Shown here piece by piece: positions 8,945 to 11,210 of a stretch of 11,210 nt of DNA (positions are counted from its first letter, which is position 1; each line of letters begins with the position of its first letter). The position numbers were made by a program, and so were the translations under genes. The notes under the pieces are model-generated. The model was given only the letters and a program-made list of their open reading frames with translations, searched no databases and was not told where the DNA came from. The stretch comes from Gammaproteobacteria bacterium. GTDB taxonomy: Bacteria > Pseudomonadota > Gammaproteobacteria > DSM-16500. Location of the stretch: the NCBI GenBank assembly GCA_013287235.1, contig JABDEF010000047.1, forward strand, positions 1 through 11,210, given 5' to 3'.

Positions 8945-9217
8945 TTAAGATGTTTTACCTCTGACATAATAACCTGCTAAGGCCATTGTTAAACCAATGA
9001 TTCCGTTTAGCGCAATGCCTATATATGAGGAATCAGGTTTTAAAACAATGAGAAACACGCAAACACAAAGTACAATAATAATGGCTATCATTGTAATAAT
9101 GAATAACCATTTATCTTTGAATCTGCGTAAATTGGCATCTTCAGGATTTTCTTTGTTTTTTGACTTAATGGAAATTTCAAGATGTGAAGCAATATCTTCC
9201 AAATTAAAATTGTTCAT
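8945..9217 (-). CDS. small two-helix membrane protein, second gene of RHH pair
   Basis: I do not recognise the family. The 90-residue product has a charged N-terminal third (LEDIASHLEISIKSKNKEN, likely helical and cytoplasmic). A basic RRFKDKW comes next, then two hydrophobic helices at about 37-59 and 65-87, separated by a short polar turn (KPDSS). It ends in GYYVRGKTS. There is no signal peptide cleavage site. Its ATG overlaps the stop of the upstream ribbon-helix-helix gene by 4 bases (ATGA), so translation is almost certainly coupled. The layout resembles a regulator followed by a membrane-active effector (toxin or holin-like), but that is inference; a sensor or a harmless membrane partner is equally possible. 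Confidence 0.75.
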   Translation of the reverse strand: MNNFNLEDIASHLEISIKSKNKENPEDANLRRFKDKWLFIITMIAIIIVLCVCVFLIVLKPDSSYIGIALNGIIGLTMALAGYYVRGKTS

Positions 9218-9429
9218 AATCCTATAATTTCACCTTGGTTTTCACCTTTATCATTGATAACTACTAAATGATTTCCTTTTTTTTTGTTTTTTAAAGCGAC
9301 TTGCATAAGCGCGATAGATTTACGAATAAAATCACTTTTCGTCAGATGATTATCTTGACAAAGTTGTTCTAATATTTGGTTTGTTTCGGGTGACAAATGT
9401 AAAGACATTTTAACAGTTGCTTTATTCAT
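9214..9429 (-). CDS. ribbon-helix-helix (CopG/Arc-like) DNA-binding protein
   Basis: The 71-residue product has the ribbon-helix-helix pattern. A short strand TVKMSLHLS (5-13) leads into helix ETNQILEQLCQDN, then the turn LTKSDFIRKSIAL, where S/D at a helix start is typical. A Lys-rich linker and a C-terminal beta-hairpin-like tail (HLVVINDKGE) end it. Such proteins bind DNA as dimers through the paired strands and often repress their own operon. GAGGAG lies six bases before ATG 9429, and a good promoter precedes it. The palindrome at 9439-9451, between the -10 and the start codon and touching the ribosome binding site, is a natural operator candidate. Its stop overlaps the next gene. Confidence 0.82.
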   Translation of the reverse strand: MNKATVKMSLHLSPETNQILEQLCQDNHLTKSDFIRKSIALMQVALKNKKKGNHLVVINDKGENQGEIIGL

Positions 9430-9438
9430 GATGGTCTC

Positions 9439-9451
9439 CTCAAAATTTGAG
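9439..9451. promoter_or_regulatory. palindromic operator candidate
   Basis: CTCAAAATTTGAG is a perfect 6-base inverted repeat around one central base. It lies downstream of the -10 of the RHH operon and overlaps the ribosome binding site region, where a bound repressor would block expression. Confidence 0.5.
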
Positions 9452-9456
9452 TACTT

Positions 9457-9485
9457 ATTTTATGATTAAAAAAGCTTAAATGCAA
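9457..9485 (-). promoter_or_regulatory. promoter of the RHH/membrane-protein pair
   Basis: On the minus strand TTGCAT (9485-9480) and TAAAAT (9462-9457) are separated by 17 bases. The start would be near 9450, inside the palindrome, leaving a leader of about 20 bases. Confidence 0.6.
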
Positions 9486-9487
9486 TT

Positions 9488-9561
9488 AAATGGTGGGTAA
9501 CTGAATAAAAAGAAAGCATAATAAACGGGAATAGATTTAGCGCAGTGTGTGCCCACCATTT
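9488..9561. repeat. 10-bp inverted repeat with 54-bp interior
   Basis: AAATGGTGGG (9488-9497) and CCCACCATTT (9552-9561) are perfect inverted arms. The right arm overlaps a second palindrome, CCATTTTAAAAATGG (9556-9570). It may be a decayed MITE-like element or a terminator region for vapC. No target-site duplication is clear. Confidence 0.45.
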
Positions 9562-9583
9562 TAAAAATGGCCAAAGTCGAGGA

Positions 9584-9991
9584 TTAGACAGCAATTATAT
9601 TAACTTTATTCATTTTTGAATAGGCTTGAATTTTTTTATCACGAGTCAACAATGTTAGATTTTCAACTCTTGCCGTTGCTGCAATGATTCTATCTGCAGG
9701 GTCGCCATGAAAATCAATTAAATGACAGCTTTCAACTGCAATGGAGGGGTATAAAAATATAAGTTGTATTGGTATATTTTTTAAAGATTCTTCTACCCAT
9801 TGCAGCGTTGGTACTCGAAAACTGATACGACCTTTGCTTTCCATCATGGCAATTTCCCAGACGGACATGTTTGATAAATAAAGTGAATCATCTAAAGCTG
9901 CTTGATTGATTAAATCAATAGATTTTTTTGTTAATGTTTTATCACCGATGACAAACCAATACCAAACATGTGTATCTAGCAATAATTTCAT
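9584..9991 (-). CDS. vapC: PIN-domain toxin, VapC-type ribonuclease
   Basis: The 135-residue PIN-domain protein has all four expected acidic residues: Asp6 in LLLDTHVW, Glu46 in SVWEIAMM, Asp100 in DPADRIIAATA and Asp118 in LLTRDKKI. VapC toxins are Mg2+-dependent ribonucleases, many of which cut tRNA or rRNA; the target here is unknown. I chose ATG 9991 over ATG 10006. It gives the usual MKLLLDTHVW start, and it overlaps the stop of the antitoxin gene by 4 bases (ATGA), the classic coupling in these pairs. Nothing suggests inactivation. The THVWYW and DPADR variants fit the subgroup that pairs with Phd/YefM-type antitoxins. Confidence 0.93.
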   Translation of the reverse strand: MKLLLDTHVWYWFVIGDKTLTKKSIDLINQAALDDSLYLSNMSVWEIAMMESKGRISFRVPTLQWVEESLKNIPIQLIFLYPSIAVESCHLIDFHGDPADRIIAATARVENLTLLTRDKKIQAYSKMNKVNIIAV

Positions 9992-10227
9992 TTTTCTGCA
10001 TCCCACTCAAGATCTAGTGGGTCTACAATATCACCTAATGTTGTTGCGGTTCCTTTTAAGCAACCAAAATAATTGATAGGCTCTTCAGGTATGGGAATGA
10101 GTTTTGCATAAGGTTTGCCACGTTTTGTAATAGTATAGGTCACATGTTGATCATGAACAGTATTAATCAGATGTAAACATTCCGCCTTAAATTGAGAAGC
10201 TGCGATGGTGCGTTTTGTATTGGGCAT
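9988..10227 (-). CDS. Phd/YefM-type antitoxin partnered with VapC
   Basis: The 79-residue product starts with the Phd/YefM fold: IAASQFKAECLHLIN (8-22), then the strand VTYTITKRGKPYAKLIPI (29-46), where KRGKP is highly typical. The acidic tail (GDIVDPLDLEWDAE, 65-78) is the part that usually wraps around and inhibits the PIN toxin. Such antitoxins bind DNA and repress the operon alone or with the toxin. AGGA lies eight bases before ATG 10227, and a strong promoter precedes it. The toxin gene overlaps its stop. Confidence 0.92.
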   Translation of the reverse strand: MPNTKRTIAASQFKAECLHLINTVHDQHVTYTITKRGKPYAKLIPIPEEPINYFGCLKGTATTLGDIVDPLDLEWDAEK

Positions 10228-10259
10228 TTTAAATTTCCTATGGTCATATCAATATAGTC

Positions 10260-10288
10260 ATTTTATAAAAAAAATAAAGAAAAGTCAA
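10260..10288 (-). promoter_or_regulatory. promoter of the antitoxin-toxin operon
   Basis: On the minus strand TTGACT (10288-10283), a 17-base AT-rich spacer and TAAAAT (10265-10260) form a strong sigma-70 match. Between the -10 and the start codon lies an imperfect palindrome (GACTATAT-TG-ATATGACC), a possible binding site for the antitoxin. Confidence 0.65.
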
Positions 10289-10307
10289 TGTTTTTAGGCA
10301 AAATGAT

Positions 10308-10583
10308 TTATACTTGACACGGCCATATTTTGAGGTTTAGTGCGGAGTGGGCAGCCCAGATTGAGTCCGATCGTCTGAGTTTTTGTTCAAATCTATCTTT
10401 TTCTAGGCTAATTTCCAATCGACTCATTCTTTGACTTGAAATTTTAAGTTTTAATATGTGATTTTCTGTATTGTGATGTTTTTTTTGATTTTCTATTTCT
10501 TCTATTTGATTTTCAATGTGTTTTAATTGCGTTTTTAATTTTTCTATCGTTTCCTTTTGATCTGAAATGCTTCGTGCTTCCAT
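10308..10583 (-). CDS. coiled-coil ORF, uncertain, possibly with a foreign 3' end
   Basis: I do not recognise this 91-residue ORF. Residues 8-70 are rich in Glu, Lys, Ile and Leu with heptad-like spacing (EKLKTQLKHIENQIEEIEN), suggesting a coiled coil. The last 20 or so residues (from RRSDS) change in character, with Trp, Cys and Ala, and are encoded by a G+C-rich stretch (24 G+C of 40 at 10341-10380). This looks like a coding end replaced by unrelated DNA. There is no good ribosome binding site before ATG 10583, and no promoter was seen. It could be a remnant of a longer gene. Confidence 0.4.
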   Translation of the reverse strand: MEARSISDQKETIEKLKTQLKHIENQIEEIENQKKHHNTENHILKLKISSQRMSRLEISLEKDRFEQKLRRSDSIWAAHSALNLKIWPCQV

Positions 10584-10602
10584 ATATATTACTTTAAAAA
10601 AG

Positions 10603-10692
10603 TTAAATTCCTTGAAAATTACATTTTTTACCTAAAAGATCAGCAGTTATGGAACCTATTAAACCAAAAATAAAACAAAAATACCAGAACAT
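10603..10692 (-). CDS. possible 29-residue single-helix membrane peptide
   Basis: From ATG 10692 the frame encodes one hydrophobic helix (MFWYFCFIFGLIGSITADLL) and a short polar tail (GKKCNFQGI). The same frame is open to ATG 10809 through the G+C-rich island, but that extension does not look protein-like. There is no Shine-Dalgarno sequence. It lies 19 bases before the coiled-coil ORF on the same strand. Expression is doubtful. Confidence 0.25.
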   Translation of the reverse strand: MFWYFCFIFGLIGSITADLLGKKCNFQGI

Positions 10693-10705
10693 CACGGAGA
10701 GTACT

Positions 10706-10765
10706 GAAAAACCGTCCCGCCGATGAGACGCGCGCGGGCACGATTGGGTCACAGATAGTCCTGCA
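10706..10765. other. G+C-rich island of unknown origin
   Basis: Of 40 bases at 10711-10750, 29 are G or C, against AT-rich surroundings. CCCGC (10716-10720) can pair with GCGGG (10734-10738). On the minus strand a run of five T (10710-10706) follows soon after, so a weak terminator for the gene ending at 10833 is possible. It does not match a tRNA, tmRNA, RNase P or SRP RNA pattern that I know. Confidence 0.4.
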
Positions 10766-10832
10766 CCATCAATTAACATGCGTTTTACAATAAGCCCCAG
10801 ATGAGGCACTAGTGATAATCAATATAGTCAAC

Positions 10833-11210
10833 CTATAGCTTAGCCCTTATTTTGGGTGTTACATCTAATTGATGGGATGGTAGTTGTATAGACTTAGCAA
10901 ATAATGATGAAGCATTTGGAAAAATGCGCGGTTGTATAGAGCCAAATGATTTGTAAATTTCTGACAAATTCACTGCAAGTTGTGTCACGAATTGCCTAAA
11001 ATCAAACCCATGAAATTTCGCCGAGTCTTGCATTCTTGTATAAAATTCTTTTGTAATAGGGGCATAAATAAGGGCTGATATAGGAGATTCCGGTTCGATT
11101 AATTTATTTGAATCGACATCGTCACTGTCAAAACCCATGATATATTTATAAAAAAACATTTGCTGTATGTCTTCTCGAGGTCTCGTAAAATAAGTTCCCT
11201 GAACTCGTAC
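10833..11210 (-). CDS. unrecognised protein, C-terminal part (5' end beyond right edge)
   Basis: The frame ending at 10833 stays open to the right edge, past ATG 11159. The upstream codons encode plausible protein (GTYFTRPREDIQQMFFYKY), so this is probably the C-terminal end, 125 residues, of a longer gene rather than a 108-residue gene. An acidic patch (GFDSDDVDSN) is followed by mixed helical sequence (KEFYTRMQDSAKFHGFDFRQ, then FVTQLAVNLSEIYKSF) and a basic end (KIRAKL). No membrane segment or known motif was recognised. There is no clear ribosome binding site before ATG 11159, which supports the longer reading. Confidence 0.55.
   Translation of the reverse strand, partial: VRVQGTYFTRPREDIQQMFFYKYIMGFDSDDVDSNKLIEPESPISALIYAPITKEFYTRMQDSAKFHGFDFRQFVTQLAVNLSEIYKSFGSIQPRIFPNASSLFAKSIQLPSHQLDVTPKIRAKL

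Noticed and set aside
8997..9227. Plus-strand ORF opposite the two-helix membrane protein gene
   Set aside because: Antisense shadow; the minus-strand reading has a coupled start, a promoter and sensible topology.
10700..10770. Structured RNA (tRNA, tmRNA, RNase P or SRP RNA) in the G+C-rich island
   Set aside because: No cloverleaf, CCA end or conserved core motif could be found on either strand.
10603..10809. 68-codon ORF from ATG 10809 through the G+C-rich island
   Set aside because: The first 40 residues are not protein-like, and no ribosome binding site was found; only the 29-residue end could be real.
10248..10830. Shared 13-mer ATCAATATAGTCA at 10248-10260 (in the antitoxin leader) and 10818-10830
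   Set aside because: A 13-base AT-rich match is expected about once by chance in a window of this size and composition, and the flanks do not align.

Overview
The window reads as a chromosomal segment of an AT-rich gammaproteobacterium, most plausibly of the Legionellales/Coxiellaceae type. This placement is an inference. It rests on an E. coli-like guaB-guaA-tadA block, the low G+C, a Sel1-repeat protein, a short GAAG-loop intergenic palindrome, and many small minus-strand accessory genes. No rRNA, tRNA, CRISPR array or intact insertion sequence is visible.

Layout. (1) Positions 1-2294, minus strand, hold most of a large phosphoenolpyruvate-synthase-like gene that leaves the window on the left; 764 codons are open. 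It has a nucleotide-binding dikinase domain and a swivelling phosphohistidine domain, but the next 300 residues do not look like the usual PEP-binding barrel. (2) An AT-rich divergent intergenic region (2295-2637) leads to a Sel1-repeat gene that seems to lack its 5' end. (3) An AAA ATPase with a DUF4143 C-terminus (3381-4532) follows. Two promoter-like direct repeats bracket the Sel1 gene, and a long inverted repeat covers the ATPase ribosome binding site. (4) The core operon guaB-guaA-tadA (4596-8091) has gaps of 1 and 3 bp and a consensus-like promoter overlapping the preceding stop codon. It ends at a perfect 14-bp hairpin. (5) A DUF218/YdcF-like membrane-anchored protein (8177-8929) closes the plus-strand half.

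From 8945 to the right edge everything is on the minus strand and looks like accessory DNA. There is a translationally coupled pair of a ribbon-helix-helix regulator and a small two-helix membrane protein, with its own promoter and a palindrome that could be an operator. Next is a Phd/YefM-VapC type toxin-antitoxin pair, also with 4-bp overlapping genes and its own promoter. Then comes a poorly coding stretch with a coiled-coil ORF and two G+C-rich islands, and finally the 3' end of an unrecognised gene that enters from the right edge.

Functionally, guaB and guaA convert IMP to XMP and then GMP, and tadA makes the wobble inosine in tRNA-Arg; these are housekeeping. The part most worth following is the right-hand accessory cluster, where two small coupled regulator-effector operons lie side by side, one of them (regulator plus membrane protein) not a textbook toxin-antitoxin type. 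The nested promoter/hairpin arrangement before the ATPase is the second. Promoter calls rest on matches to sigma-70 hexamers; all five firm ones have a 17-bp spacer.
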